DNA from: Paractinoplanes rishiriensis
GTDB lineage: Bacteria > Actinomycetota > Actinomycetes > Mycobacteriales > Micromonosporaceae
Reading direction: 5' to 3'
Assembly: GCF_016862375.1 (NCBI RefSeq)
Contig: NZ_BOMV01000001.1
Location: 186,001 to 250,000, forward strand
DNA length: 64,000 nucleotides
A program made the position numbers and the translations under genes. Each line of letters opens with the position of its first letter. The first letter of the stretch is position 1. Shown one piece after another: positions 49,978-59,050 of the stretch. The notes under the pieces were generated by a model. The model did no database searches, was not told the origin of the DNA, and was given only the letters and a program-made list of their open reading frames with translations.

Positions 49978-50889
49978 CTAGGAGTAGAGCGTGCCCGTGT
50001 TGACCACCGGCTGGGCGTCCCGGTCGCCGCACAGCACCACCAGCAGGTTGCTGACCATCGCGGCCTTGCGCTCTTCGTCGAGCTCGACGATGTGGTTGTC
50101 GGCCAGCCGGGCCAGGGCCAGCTCGACCATGCCGACCGCACCCTCGACGATCCGGGTCCGGGCCGCGACGATGGCGTTCGCCTGCTGCCGGCGGAGCATG
50201 GCGTGGGCGATCTCGGGTGAGTAGGCGAGGCGGGTCAGCCGGGACTCGATGATCTTCACGCCGGCGGCGGCGACCCGTACGCCGATCTCCTCGGACAGCC
50301 GGGCGGTGATCTCGTCGGCGTTGTCCCGCAGCGACATCAGGTCGGTGTCGTGGGAGTCGTACGAGTAGCTGTTGGCGATGTGCCGGACGGCCGTCTCGGT
50401 CTGAATGGCGACGAACTCGATGAAGTCGTCCACCTCGAAGACGGCGCGGGCGGTGTCCTCCACCTGCCAGACGACGACCGCGGCGATCTCGATGGGGTTG
50501 CCGTCGGCGTCGTTGACCTTGAGCACGTCGGTCTCGTGGTTACGGATCCGGGTGGAGACCCGGCGCCGGGCGGTGAGCGGGTTGACCCAGCGGAGCCCGT
50601 CGGTGCGGACCGTGCCGGTGTAGCGCCCGAGCAGCTGAAGAACGCGGGCCTCGCCGGGCGCCACCGGGGTGAGACCGGCCAGCACGATCAGGGCGGCCAG
50701 GCCGAACAGCGCACTGAGGCCGACCAGACTCAGAATGGCCGCATTTTCCTTCTGCTGGATGCCGACCAGGAAGACGACGCCGCTCAGGATGATCACCAGC
50801 ACGGACAGGGCGAGCACCGGCCAGCCCGACACGCCCCGGGCGATGCGCTCACGGACCTGCGGGGTGGGCAGGTCGAGGTGTTCGGTCAT
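49978..50889 (-). CDS. SPFH/Band 7 (stomatin-like) membrane protein
   Basis: A protein of 303 residues. Two membrane helices near the N-terminus (about 22-44 and 50-73), then a full SPFH/PHB domain: [61 protein letters not shown], and the C-terminal helical part [30 protein letters not shown]. Proposed role: membrane microdomain scaffold. First gene of the operon with the ribbon-helix-helix and GPP34 genes. A GAGGAGG site precedes the ATG. Confidence 0.9.
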   Translation of the reverse strand: MTEHLDLPTPQVRERIARGVSGWPVLALSVLVIILSGVVFLVGIQQKENAAILSLVGLSALFGLAALIVLAGLTPVAPGEARVLQLLGRYTGTVRTDGLRWVNPLTARRRVSTRIRNHETDVLKVNDADGNPIEIAAVVVWQVEDTARAVFEVDDFIEFVAIQTETAVRHIANSYSYDSHDTDLMSLRDNADEITARLSEEIGVRVAAAGVKIIESRLTRLAYSPEIAHAMLRRQQANAIVAARTRIVEGAVGMVELALARLADNHIVELDEERKAAMVSNLLVVLCGDRDAQPVVNTGTLYS

Positions 50890-50988
50890 GTATGCCTCCT
50901 CAGCAGCAGCGACATCACCAGCCTAGCAAAGTGATATCACATTTCCAAACGGCCACCGACGCCCTCGATCCGTGCCGGAAAAGCGGAC

Positions 50989-51390
50989 TCAGCCGCGGTA
51001 GTAGATCCGCAGCTGGTGGCCGGCCGCGGTGTGGTGCCACCCCACGTCACCGAGGGCCTCGACCTCGGGATGCCGCTCCAGCCACTGCGCGGCCATGGCG
51101 AACGCCTCGGCCGGATCGGCCCCGATGAACGAGACCCGGCGCTCCCACTCCTCCACCACCGTGGGCGCCGCGTGCTTGCGCTCCGGACCGATGATCACGG
51201 CCGTGGACCCGACTCGCCGGCCGTTCCGGACCGCCTGTACGAACCAGTCGTTGACGTCGTCGTCATGGTCCACCGCCCACCCGTCGAAGAGGTCCAGGTC
51301 GTTGGCGATCGCGGTCCGGGCCGTATCGAGGGCGGCGTCCAATGTGGCGAGTTCGATGTCCTCGCCCTTGTACTCCACCCGATACACCAT
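50989..51390 (-). CDS. Hypothetical protein (133 aa)
   Basis: Unrecognised acidic soluble protein: VYRVEYKGEDIELATLDAALDTARTAIANDLDLFDGW at the start, DDDVNDWFVQAVRNGRRVGSTAVIIGPE, and a C-terminal end LGDVGWHHTAAGHQLRIYYRG. The ATG at 51390 was chosen; ATG 51426 and GTG 51435 are in-frame alternatives with poorer ribosome-site spacing. No operon partner. Confidence 0.65.
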   Translation of the reverse strand: MVYRVEYKGEDIELATLDAALDTARTAIANDLDLFDGWAVDHDDDVNDWFVQAVRNGRRVGSTAVIIGPERKHAAPTVVEEWERRVSFIGADPAEAFAMAAQWLERHPEVEALGDVGWHHTAAGHQLRIYYRG

Positions 51391-51522
51391 GGCGCAGCCC
51401 CCAGCGTCACCGGTGGAGGTCGCCATCCTCCGCACCGACGTAGACCCGGCCGAACTCGGCTTGATGATAATGGAGGCACTGCTGTTCGTCGCGTGCCTTG
51501 ATCAGGGCGGATGGAGATGGCC

Positions 51523-52368
51523 GTGACCGAGGATCGGGTACTGGTGACCGGCGCGGCCGGCGTGATCGGCACGGCCGTGCTCGACCGGCTGGCCGCCGAC
51601 GGGGTGCCGGCGACCGCGCTGGTGCTCGACGAGCCGCCGCCGATCCGGGCCGACCGGGTGGTGGTGGGCGACGCCGGCGACCCGGACGTGGTGGCCGACG
51701 CGCTCGGCGGCGTCACCGCGGTGATCCACCTGGCCGCCATCGCGAACCCGCTCAACGACCCGGACCACGTCGTCTTCGGGCGGAACACCCGGGCCACCTT
51801 CGCGGTGCTGGACGGCGCCGGCCGGGCCGGTGTGCGGCGCGCGGCCATCGCCAGCAGCTACTCGGTGTGCGGGCTGCCGTTCGCCCGGGTGCCGACCCGG
51901 ATGCCCTACCTGCCGGTCGACGTCCGGATGCCGTTGCAGATCACCGACCCGTACGCGCTGTCGAAGCAGGTCGACGAGGCCACCGCCGCGATGGTGCACC
52001 GCCGGTACGGCATCGAGGTGGTGGCGCTGCGGCTGCCGTTCGTGGGCTCGGCCGAGAAGCTGGCCGGGCTGGCCGGCTGGTACGCGACCGAGCCGGGCCA
52101 GGGCGCGTCGGACGTCTGGAGCTACCTCGACGTGCGGGACGCGGCCCGGGCGCTGGTGGCGGCGCTGCGACCGGCCGGGCCGGGCAACCACGTGCTGTAT
52201 CTCGCGGCGCCGGAGACGCTCAGCGCGCGGCCCACCGAGTGGCTGCTGGACCGGTTCCACCCGGACGTGCCCCGGCCGTCGTTCCCGGGACGGGCCGTGC
52301 CGATCGACCTTTCGCCGGCCCGGGACCTGCTCGGGTTCGAGGCTGTCTTTCCCTTCCCGATCTCATGA
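51523..52368 (+). CDS. NAD-dependent epimerase/dehydratase family protein
   Basis: An extended SDR of 281 residues. Rossmann motif VLVTGAAGVIGTAV (about 5-18), VIHLAAIANP, catalytic-type YALSKQ (YxxxK) and VWSYLDVRDAARALVAAL. The GTG at 51523 has GGAG 6 nt upstream; ATG 51511 and 51517 are in-frame alternatives. Shorter than typical nucleotide-sugar epimerases. Substrate unknown. Confidence 0.85.
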   Translation: MTEDRVLVTGAAGVIGTAVLDRLAADGVPATALVLDEPPPIRADRVVVGDAGDPDVVADALGGVTAVIHLAAIANPLNDPDHVVFGRNTRATFAVLDGAGRAGVRRAAIASSYSVCGLPFARVPTRMPYLPVDVRMPLQITDPYALSKQVDEATAAMVHRRYGIEVVALRLPFVGSAEKLAGLAGWYATEPGQGASDVWSYLDVRDAARALVAALRPAGPGNHVLYLAAPETLSARPTEWLLDRFHPDVPRPSFPGRAVPIDLSPARDLLGFEAVFPFPIS

Positions 52369-52447
52369 GCCGGACCCGCCCGGACGGCGCGACCCGGCGC
52401 CTGGCCGGGCGGAAGCCGCTCGACCGGGTGCGTCTGTGCCCGTACCG

Positions 52448-52900
52448 CTAAAGATTTTTCAGTCGCATGGCGGGGTCGGCGGTGCGCTCGAAGCCCAGCG
52501 ACCGGTAGAGCGGCTCGGCCATCGCGGACGCCCGGAGGTCCACCTTGCGGATGTCATGGCCGCGGAACCAGTCGAGCAGCGCGGTGAGGCAGGCCCGGCT
52601 GTGCCCGCGGCGGCGCTGGTCGGGGTCGGTGGCGACGTTGAAGACATAGCCGACCAGTCCGCTGGGATCGCCGGGGGCGCCGAGCCGGGCCTCGACGGTG
52701 CCGGTCGCGCAGGCAGCCAGTCCCCCGCCGGGCCGGTCGATCACGAACGCGGCCATGGTGGGTGCGGCCTCGGCGAGGCGCTGCGCCAGCACCTTCTGCG
52801 CCGGCAGGCACCAGGAGTCGTCCCGGTCGACGCCGAGCATCACGGTGCGTAGGCGGATGAGTTCCGAAGCGTCGTCGACGGTGGCCTGGCGGGCGGTCAT
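52448..52900 (-). CDS. GNAT family N-acetyltransferase
   Basis: An acetyltransferase of 150 residues. The acetyl-CoA loop is VATDPDQRRRGHSRACLTALLDWF (about 88-111), and the C-terminal MAEPLYRSLGFERTADPAMRL is the typical GNAT end. Substrate unknown. The ATG at 52900 has TAACCT 7 nt upstream, so it may be leaderless; a GTG at 52918 is the alternative. Confidence 0.85.
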   Translation of the reverse strand: MTARQATVDDASELIRLRTVMLGVDRDDSWCLPAQKVLAQRLAEAAPTMAAFVIDRPGGGLAACATGTVEARLGAPGDPSGLVGYVFNVATDPDQRRRGHSRACLTALLDWFRGHDIRKVDLRASAMAEPLYRSLGFERTADPAMRLKNL

Positions 52901-52962
52901 GGCACGAAGGTTAACCACGAGGGGGCAGCGCGACCTATCGAGTTTGCCCTAGCGTGCCGGAC

Positions 52963-54342
52963 ATGGTGCGTTCCGTGGGTCTGCTGCCGGCGCTGGTCTG
53001 GGGCGTCCTCGCGGGATTCCTGCGGCCACGCGGACCGATCTTCCCGCTCGAGGCGGTCGGGATCATCGTGGTGAGCGTGGTGGTCGGCGTGGTGGCCGGG
53101 CGGGTGACGCGGTCACGCTGGGCGATGTTCTTCGCGCCGATCTTCTTCGTGGTGGCCGGCGAGGTCACCCGGATCGGCTTCACCGGGCCGACGGTCGACC
53201 TCCCCCGCCTCAGCACCCTGGGCCAGGCCGCGCTGGTCTCCGGCCGAGGCGCGTATGCGCTGCTCACAGTGCTGCCCATGGTGGTCGGCGCGGCCTACGG
53301 CGCCGGCTCGACCCGGCGCAGCCGCAGCTGGTTGCGCTGGGTGGGACGCTTCTGCACCGGGATTCTCGCGCTGGTGGTGGCCGCGATCACCGTCGTGGTC
53401 GCGGTCCCGGGGCGCGCCGCGCCCATCGGCGGGGGCATTTCCGAGCTGGCGTACGCGGGAAAGCTGGGCCTGATGATCCGGGGCAACCGGGCCGACGCCC
53501 CACTCCTGCTGTTCGTGCCGGGTTCGCCGGGCGGCTCGGAACTGGGCGCCATGCGTCGCCGCCTGGGCGCGCTGGAGCAGCAGTTCGTGGTGGCGACCAT
53601 GGACCGGCGGGGCGGCGGCCGCTCGTTCGGCGGCCTCGACCCGACGCCGACGTTCACGGTCGAGAACGAGACGGCGAACGTGGTGCAGGCCGCCAAATAC
53701 CTGCTGTCCCGGTTCCGCAAGGACAAGCTCTACCTGGTGGCGCACTCCGGCGGGACGATCGGCGCCACGCTCGCGGTGCAGGACCAGCCGGCGCTGTTCG
53801 CGGCGTACGTGGGCGTCGGCCAGGTGGCCGCCCCGGCCGCCAGCGACCGCGGCCAGTACGACGACACCCTGGCCCGGGCCCGCGAGAAGGGCGACGACGC
53901 GCTGGTCAACCGGCTCACCGCGGTGGGACCGCCGCCGTACGACGACATCTACGGGTACGAACCGATGATCCTGGCCGAGGACGTGGTCTACGGGTCCGGC
54001 AACGGCGCCGCGCTGGAGGACAACGTCGAGGCGCCGGAGTTGTCGGCACTCGATAAGGTGCACGTGATCTCCGGCCTGCTGGACTCGTTCGACGCGTACT
54101 ACCCGCGGGTGCAGGAGATCGACTTCCGTAACCAGGTGCCGGCGCTCGGGGTACCGGTGTGGTTCGTGGCCGGCGAGCGTGAGGTGCCGGCCCGCACCCG
54201 CGACCTGAACCAGTGGTTCCAGGTGCTCCAGGCGCCGCGCAAGGAGGTCGTGACCCTGGCGGGGGCGGGGCACCGGTCGATGTTCGACCAGCCCGCGGCG
54301 TTCGTCGAGCTGATGAGCCGGGTGGTCGTGGCGGCACCGTGA
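52963..54342 (+). CDS. Membrane-anchored alpha/beta hydrolase
   Basis: A protein of 459 residues. About five N-terminal membrane helices (to about 155) are followed by an alpha/beta hydrolase domain: LLLFVPGSPGGSELGAM, MDRRGGGRSFG (proline-iminopeptidase-like), nucleophile elbow AHSGGT (Ser262), and a C-terminal AGAGHRSMF (His). Similar to membrane-bound peptidase- or lipase-like hydrolases of actinobacteria. The ATG at 52963 has TAGCGT 7 nt upstream; an in-frame GTG at 52954 would overlap that box. Confidence 0.82.
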   Translation: MVRSVGLLPALVWGVLAGFLRPRGPIFPLEAVGIIVVSVVVGVVAGRVTRSRWAMFFAPIFFVVAGEVTRIGFTGPTVDLPRLSTLGQAALVSGRGAYALLTVLPMVVGAAYGAGSTRRSRSWLRWVGRFCTGILALVVAAITVVVAVPGRAAPIGGGISELAYAGKLGLMIRGNRADAPLLLFVPGSPGGSELGAMRRRLGALEQQFVVATMDRRGGGRSFGGLDPTPTFTVENETANVVQAAKYLLSRFRKDKLYLVAHSGGTIGATLAVQDQPALFAAYVGVGQVAAPAASDRGQYDDTLARAREKGDDALVNRLTAVGPPPYDDIYGYEPMILAEDVVYGSGNGAALEDNVEAPELSALDKVHVISGLLDSFDAYYPRVQEIDFRNQVPALGVPVWFVAGEREVPARTRDLNQWFQVLQAPRKEVVTLAGAGHRSMFDQPAAFVELMSRVVVAAP

Positions 54343-54352
54343 CCGACGGCAC

Positions 54353-54382
54353 TTGTTACTTCAGATTTGAAGGAGTTAGAGT
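54353..54382 (+). promoter_or_regulatory. MarR promoter with operator-like inverted repeat
   Basis: TTGTTA (54353-54358) and TAGAGT (54377-54382) with 18-nt spacing; the ATG is 6 nt later. In the spacer lies CTTCAGATTTGAAG (54359-54372), an inverted repeat, extended to TTACTTCAGATTTGAAGGAG. MarR probably represses itself and pirin here. Confidence 0.6.
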
Positions 54383-54388
54383 CGCCGC

Positions 54389-54829
54389 ATGGCCGAACCG
54401 CTGAACGACGCCGAGCTGATCACCTGGCGGACCTTCATCGAGAGTTCCTGGCAGCTGCACACCCGCCTCGAGGATGAGCTGCGCGCCACCACCGGCCTGA
54501 GCATGAACGACTACCACGTGCTGGTCGTGCTCTCCGAGGCCCCCGACCGCCGGCTGCGGATGGGCGAGCTGGCCGGCCGGCTCGTCTTCTCGCCCAGCCG
54601 GATCACGTACCAGATCAACTCGATGGTCAAGCGCGGCCTGGTCCGGAAACAGCCATGTCCCGAGGACGGACGCGGTCAGGAGGCGATACTCACCGAGGAG
54701 GGCCTGGCCGCCCTCGAGTACGCCGCACCGCTGCACCTGATCACCGTCCGGGACCGCTTCATCGATCATCTCGACCCCGACGAACTCGACGTGATCGCCA
54801 GGGTTTTCGACAAAGTAAGGAAGGCCTGA
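54389..54829 (+). CDS. MarR family transcriptional regulator
   Basis: A protein of 146 residues. Winged HTH ELAGRLVFSPSRITYQINSMVKRGLVRKQPCPEDGRGQEAILTEEG (about 60-105); flanking helices at both ends make the dimer. Likely repressor of itself and of pirin, which starts 1 nt after its stop. Ligand unknown; MarR-pirin pairs often react to oxidants or phenolics. Confidence 0.9.
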   Translation: MAEPLNDAELITWRTFIESSWQLHTRLEDELRATTGLSMNDYHVLVVLSEAPDRRLRMGELAGRLVFSPSRITYQINSMVKRGLVRKQPCPEDGRGQEAILTEEGLAALEYAAPLHLITVRDRFIDHLDPDELDVIARVFDKVRKA

Positions 54830-54830
54830 G

Positions 54831-55799
54831 ATGCCCGCCATCACCGTCGACGACGTACTGGTCCTGCCGCGCCTGCCCGAACCGGGCCCGGCCACCGAGT
54901 TCCGCAAGGTCCGCCGGCTCACCACCGCCCCCACCGGTTACGAGGGCGAGGGCTTCCCGGTGCGCCGGGCCTTCGCCGGGGTGCCGGTGCACGAGCTCGA
55001 CCCGTTCATCCACCTCGATCAGATGGGCGAGGTCGACTACGCGCCGGGCGAGCCCAAGGGCACGCCGTGGCACCCGCACCGCGGGTTCGAGACGGTCACG
55101 TACATGATCGACGGGATCATGGACCACCAGGACTCGCTCGGCAGCGGCGGCACCATCGCCAACGGCGACACCCAGTGGATGACCGCCGGCCAGGGCATCC
55201 TGCACATCGAGGCGCCGCCCGAGCACCTGGTGACCAGCGGCGGCCTGTTCCACGGCCTCCAGCTCTGGGTCAACCTGCCCCGGGTGGCCAAGATGATCGC
55301 CCCGAAATACCAGGACATCCGCGGCCAGCAGGCGGCCCTGCTGACCACCCCGGACGGCGGCAGCCTGATCCGGGTGATCGCCGGCGAGGTGGCCGGGCAC
55401 GCCGGTCCCGGCTCCACGCACACCCCGATCAACCTGGCGCACGTCACGCTCCAGCCCGGCGCCCGGATCGACCTGCCCTGGCAGGCCGACTACAACGCGC
55501 TGGTGTACGTGCTGGCCGGCCGCGGCACGGTCGGCGTCGAGCAGCGGCCGCTGCACATCGGCCAGCTCGCGGTGCACGGCTCCGGCGAGGCCATCCGGGT
55601 CGAGGCCGACCAGACCCAGGACTCGAACGTGCCGGCCATGGAGCTGTTCGTGATGGGCGGCCGCCCGATCCGCGAACCGGTGGCGCACTACGGCCCGTTC
55701 GTGATGAACACCCGCGAGGAACTCCTGCAGGCGTTCGAGGACTTCAACAAGGGCCGGCTCGGGGTCATCCCGGCCGAAAAGCTGCCGCACACGGACTGA
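54831..55799 (+). CDS. Pirin family protein
   Basis: A bicupin of 322 residues. Metal ligands H81 and H83 in WHPHRGFETVTYMIDG, H125 and E127 in GQGILHIEAP; the NGDTQWMTAG block is the pirin signature. Bacterial pirins act as quercetinases or redox-linked regulators; which applies here is unknown. Co-transcribed with MarR. AAGGAAGG site precedes the ATG. Confidence 0.93.
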   Translation: MPAITVDDVLVLPRLPEPGPATEFRKVRRLTTAPTGYEGEGFPVRRAFAGVPVHELDPFIHLDQMGEVDYAPGEPKGTPWHPHRGFETVTYMIDGIMDHQDSLGSGGTIANGDTQWMTAGQGILHIEAPPEHLVTSGGLFHGLQLWVNLPRVAKMIAPKYQDIRGQQAALLTTPDGGSLIRVIAGEVAGHAGPGSTHTPINLAHVTLQPGARIDLPWQADYNALVYVLAGRGTVGVEQRPLHIGQLAVHGSGEAIRVEADQTQDSNVPAMELFVMGGRPIREPVAHYGPFVMNTREELLQAFEDFNKGRLGVIPAEKLPHTD

Positions 55800-55869
55800 T
55801 TGACACGCGAGCGATATGAGGCTTTTGCGATGAATACCGGGGAGCGTCTACTGATCTAGGCTGTCCGTC

Positions 55870-57069
55870 ATGGACCGTCACATCGAGCGCTTCGCCGACC
55901 TGGTGGTCCGGGCCGGGGTCAACGTCCAGCCCGGGCAGGGAGTCGTGGTCGACACCGACACCGCGCACCTCGAGATCGCCCGCGCGGTGGTCGAGGCCGC
56001 TTACGCGGCCGGGGCCGCGTGGGTCGAGCCGAACTGGAGCGACGGTCCCATGCAGCGCTCTGCGGTCGACCATCTCACGGTCGGGCAACTCTCCGCCAGC
56101 CGACCCTGGGCATTGACTCGAATCAATGAGTGGCGGGACGCCGGCGTGGCCTCGATCGCGCTGACCGGCGACGCCGACCCGCACCTGTTCGACGGTGCCG
56201 ACCCGGCCCGGGTGGCGGCCCGCCGGCACGAGGAGATCCAGGCCCGGCGCCGCGCCCTGTTCGACGGCATGCGCTGGTGCGTGGTGGCCGCACCCAACCC
56301 GGGCTGGGCCCGGCAGATCTTCGGTGAACCGGACACCGAACGGCTGTGGGCCGCGGTCAGCACGGCCATGCGGCTGGAGGCGGACGACCCGGTGGCGGCC
56401 TGGCGGGACCGGTCGGCCACCCTGGCGACCCGGGCCCAGCAGCTCGACAAGCTGGAACTGACCGAGGTGCGCTACACCGGCGACGGCACCGACCTGACCG
56501 TGGGGTTGCTGCCGCAGACCCGGTGGACCGGCGGCGGCCTGGTCGACAGGTTCGGCATCGACTACCTGCCGAACATCCCCACCGAGGAGGTCTTCACCAG
56601 CCCCGACCGGGGCCGCGCCGACGGCGTGATCCGGGTGACCCGGCCGATGGTGATCCTCGGCCAGCTGGTGACCGGCCTGCGGGTGACCTTCGAGGGCGGC
56701 ACGATCGTCGAGGCCACCGCCGACCAGGGCGCCGACGTGATCCGCGCCCAGCTGGCGACCGACGAGGGCGCCCTGCGGCTGGGCGAGGTCTCGCTGGTCG
56801 ACCGGGACAGCCGGATCGCCAAGGCCGGCATCGTCTTCCACAACACCCTCTACGACGAGAACGCCGGCTGCCACGTGGCGTGGGGCCAGAGCTTCCCGTT
56901 CGCGGTGGCCGGCGGCCCCGCGATGACCGAGCAGGAACGCGCCGACCTGGGCCTGAACATGTCCGGCATCCACACCGACGTGGTGATAGGCGGCGACGGC
57001 ATCACGGTGACCGGCACCGGTCCACAGGGCACAGCGACCATCATCCGCAACGACGAGTGGGTGCTCTGA
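55870..57069 (+). CDS. Aminopeptidase, M29 family
   Basis: A metallo-aminopeptidase of 399 residues of the thermophilic M29 type. The PNIPTEEVFTSPDRGRADG block contains one of the metal Glu residues; LYDENAGCHVAWGQSF and NMSGIHTDVVIGG give further metal ligands (Glu, His, Asp). It releases N-terminal residues from peptides in the cytoplasm. The ATG has TAGGCT 7 nt upstream. Single gene. Confidence 0.92.
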   Translation: MDRHIERFADLVVRAGVNVQPGQGVVVDTDTAHLEIARAVVEAAYAAGAAWVEPNWSDGPMQRSAVDHLTVGQLSASRPWALTRINEWRDAGVASIALTGDADPHLFDGADPARVAARRHEEIQARRRALFDGMRWCVVAAPNPGWARQIFGEPDTERLWAAVSTAMRLEADDPVAAWRDRSATLATRAQQLDKLELTEVRYTGDGTDLTVGLLPQTRWTGGGLVDRFGIDYLPNIPTEEVFTSPDRGRADGVIRVTRPMVILGQLVTGLRVTFEGGTIVEATADQGADVIRAQLATDEGALRLGEVSLVDRDSRIAKAGIVFHNTLYDENAGCHVAWGQSFPFAVAGGPAMTEQERADLGLNMSGIHTDVVIGGDGITVTGTGPQGTATIIRNDEWVL

Positions 57070-57085
57070 CGGCCAGGTGCGCGGG

Positions 57086-57214
57086 TCAGACCATGAAGAG
57101 CATGGCGGTGACGCCCAGCAGGACCATCAGCAGCATCGCGATCAGCAGGCCCTTTTCGGCGGATTCGGTGGCCTCTGGGGTGGTGGCGGTGGTGGCAAGC
57201 GGCTCGCTGCTCAT
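57086..57214 (-). CDS. Very small membrane protein (42 aa)
   Basis: Not recognised. A clear GGAGGAA site precedes the ATG. The product is a polar Thr/Ala/Glu N-terminus (MSSEPLATTATTPEATESAEKG), then one hydrophobic helix (about 23-41) ending FMV. It is divergent from the phospholipase D gene. The ribosome site and membrane-like helix are the evidence. Confidence 0.6.
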   Translation of the reverse strand: MSSEPLATTATTPEATESAEKGLLIAMLLMVLLGVTAMLFMV

Positions 57215-57319
57215 GGGATGAGTTCCTCCGGGAGTGAGCGGCGGACGCGGTCAGAATGCGCCCGGGCGGCAACAGGCTTAGGTTTGAGGGCGTCGTCGAC
57301 CTCGGAAGGGCTGCGTCGG

Positions 57320-58870
57320 GTGGATTGGTTTCTCACTACCGAGGAGCGGGGCAACCCGCACTCCTCCATACCCACGTGGTGCGCGGGAAACACGGCTGAA
57401 GCATTAATTCATGGAATAACGTATTTTGACCGGTTGGTGACCGAGGTGGACAGTCTCCGGGAGGGTGACCACCTGTTCTTCACCGACTGGCGCGGCGACC
57501 CCGACGAGCTGCTCCGCGACGACGGGCCCACGGTGGCCGAGCTGTTCGCCACCGCGGCCAAGCGCGGGGTGATCGTCAAGGGCCTGCTGTGGCGCTCGCA
57601 CCTCGACAAGTTCGCGTACAGCGAGGAGGAAAACCGCAACCTCGGCGACGACATCGAGGCCGCAGGCGGTGAGGTGCTGCTCGACCAGCGGGTCCGCCGG
57701 GGCGGGTCGCACCACCAGAAGCTGGTCGTGCTGCGGCACCCGGGGCGGCCCGAGCTGGACGTGGCGTTCGCCGGCGGGATCGACCTGTGCCACAGCCGCC
57801 GGGACGACGCCGGCCACCGCGGTGACCGGCAGGCGGTGCGGATGGCGACCGCGTACGGCGACCACCCGCCCTGGCACGACGTGCAGCTGGAGTTGCGCGG
57901 GCCGGTGGTGGGCGCGCTCGACCTGTCGTTCCGGGAACGCTGGAGCGACCCCACCCCGCTCGACCAGCACGGCCCGGTCGCGACCGTGGTCGACAAGCTC
58001 AAACACGCCGACGAGCACGCCGACAAGCTGCCGCCGCAGCCGCCCGACCCGCCGCCGTGCGGGCCGATGGCCGTGCAGGTGCTGCGGACCTATCCGGCGA
58101 TGCGGCCGCCGTACCGGTTCGCCCCGCTGGGCGAGCGCACCGTGGCCCGCGGCTACACCAAGGCGATCCGCAAGGCCCGCCGGCTGATCTACCTGGAGGA
58201 CCAGTACCTGTGGTCGGCCGAGGTGGCCGAACTGTTCGCCGACGCGCTCCGGAAGAACCCCGAGCTGCACCTGATGGCCGTCGTCCCGCGGCACCCCGAC
58301 GTCGACGGCCGGTTCGCGCTGCCACCCAACCAGATCGGCCGCGAACAGGCCATCGAGCTGTGCCGCACCGCCGCCGAGGACCGGGTGCACGTCTTCGACC
58401 TGGAAAATGAGGACGGCACGCCGATCTACGTGCACGCCAAGGTCTGCGTGGTCGACGACATCTGGTGCAGCGTGGGCAGCGACAACTTCAACCGTCGCTC
58501 GTGGACGCACGACAGCGAGTTGTCCTGCGCGGTGCTCGACGAGACGCGCGACGACCGGCAGCCCGGCGGCGAGGCCCGGCGCTTCGCCCGGGACCTGCGC
58601 CTGGCGCTGCTGCGCGAGCACCTGGGCCAGGAGAGCGACGAGGGCATCGTGGATCCGTTGGAGGCCGTACGCACGGCGACCGCCGCAGCGGACCGCCTGC
58701 GCGACTGGTGCAACGGCGGCCGCCGGGGTGCCCGCCCACCGGGCCGGTTGATCCCGCACGAGACCGAGCGGCTGCCCTGGTACCAGCGGGGTTGGGCGCT
58801 GCCCGCCTACCGCCTGGTCTACGACCCGGACGGCCGCCCGTGGCGGGACCGGCGCAAGGGCACCTGGTAG
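57320..58870 (+). CDS. Phospholipase D-like protein
   Basis: A phosphodiesterase of 516 residues with two HKD motifs: SHHQKLVVL (about 130-138) with downstream GGIDLC, and YVHAKVCVVDD (about 370-380) with GSDNFNRRS. This arrangement hydrolyses phospholipids or transfers phosphatidyl groups, as in cardiolipin synthases; no membrane helices or signal peptide are evident, so it is probably cytoplasmic or membrane-associated. The GTG at 57320 follows GGAAGG; a longer frame from 57218 would overlap the opposite gene's start. Confidence 0.85.
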   Translation: MDWFLTTEERGNPHSSIPTWCAGNTAEALIHGITYFDRLVTEVDSLREGDHLFFTDWRGDPDELLRDDGPTVAELFATAAKRGVIVKGLLWRSHLDKFAYSEEENRNLGDDIEAAGGEVLLDQRVRRGGSHHQKLVVLRHPGRPELDVAFAGGIDLCHSRRDDAGHRGDRQAVRMATAYGDHPPWHDVQLELRGPVVGALDLSFRERWSDPTPLDQHGPVATVVDKLKHADEHADKLPPQPPDPPPCGPMAVQVLRTYPAMRPPYRFAPLGERTVARGYTKAIRKARRLIYLEDQYLWSAEVAELFADALRKNPELHLMAVVPRHPDVDGRFALPPNQIGREQAIELCRTAAEDRVHVFDLENEDGTPIYVHAKVCVVDDIWCSVGSDNFNRRSWTHDSELSCAVLDETRDDRQPGGEARRFARDLRLALLREHLGQESDEGIVDPLEAVRTATAAADRLRDWCNGGRRGARPPGRLIPHETERLPWYQRGWALPAYRLVYDPDGRPWRDRRKGTW

Positions 58871-59050
58871 CTCGGCCGTCCCCCAGTTTCACGCCGCGCA
58901 GCCTGCATGGCGGGGATGGTGGCGCTCCCGCCTCCGGTCATCCGATCCCCACAAGATCCACGCCAAGCCGACACAAGCGCGGAACGACAACATCGCGAAC
59001 GGCAACCGAGTGACCGGCACACCCGGCGGAACGGAAGTCGGGCGTGGGGG

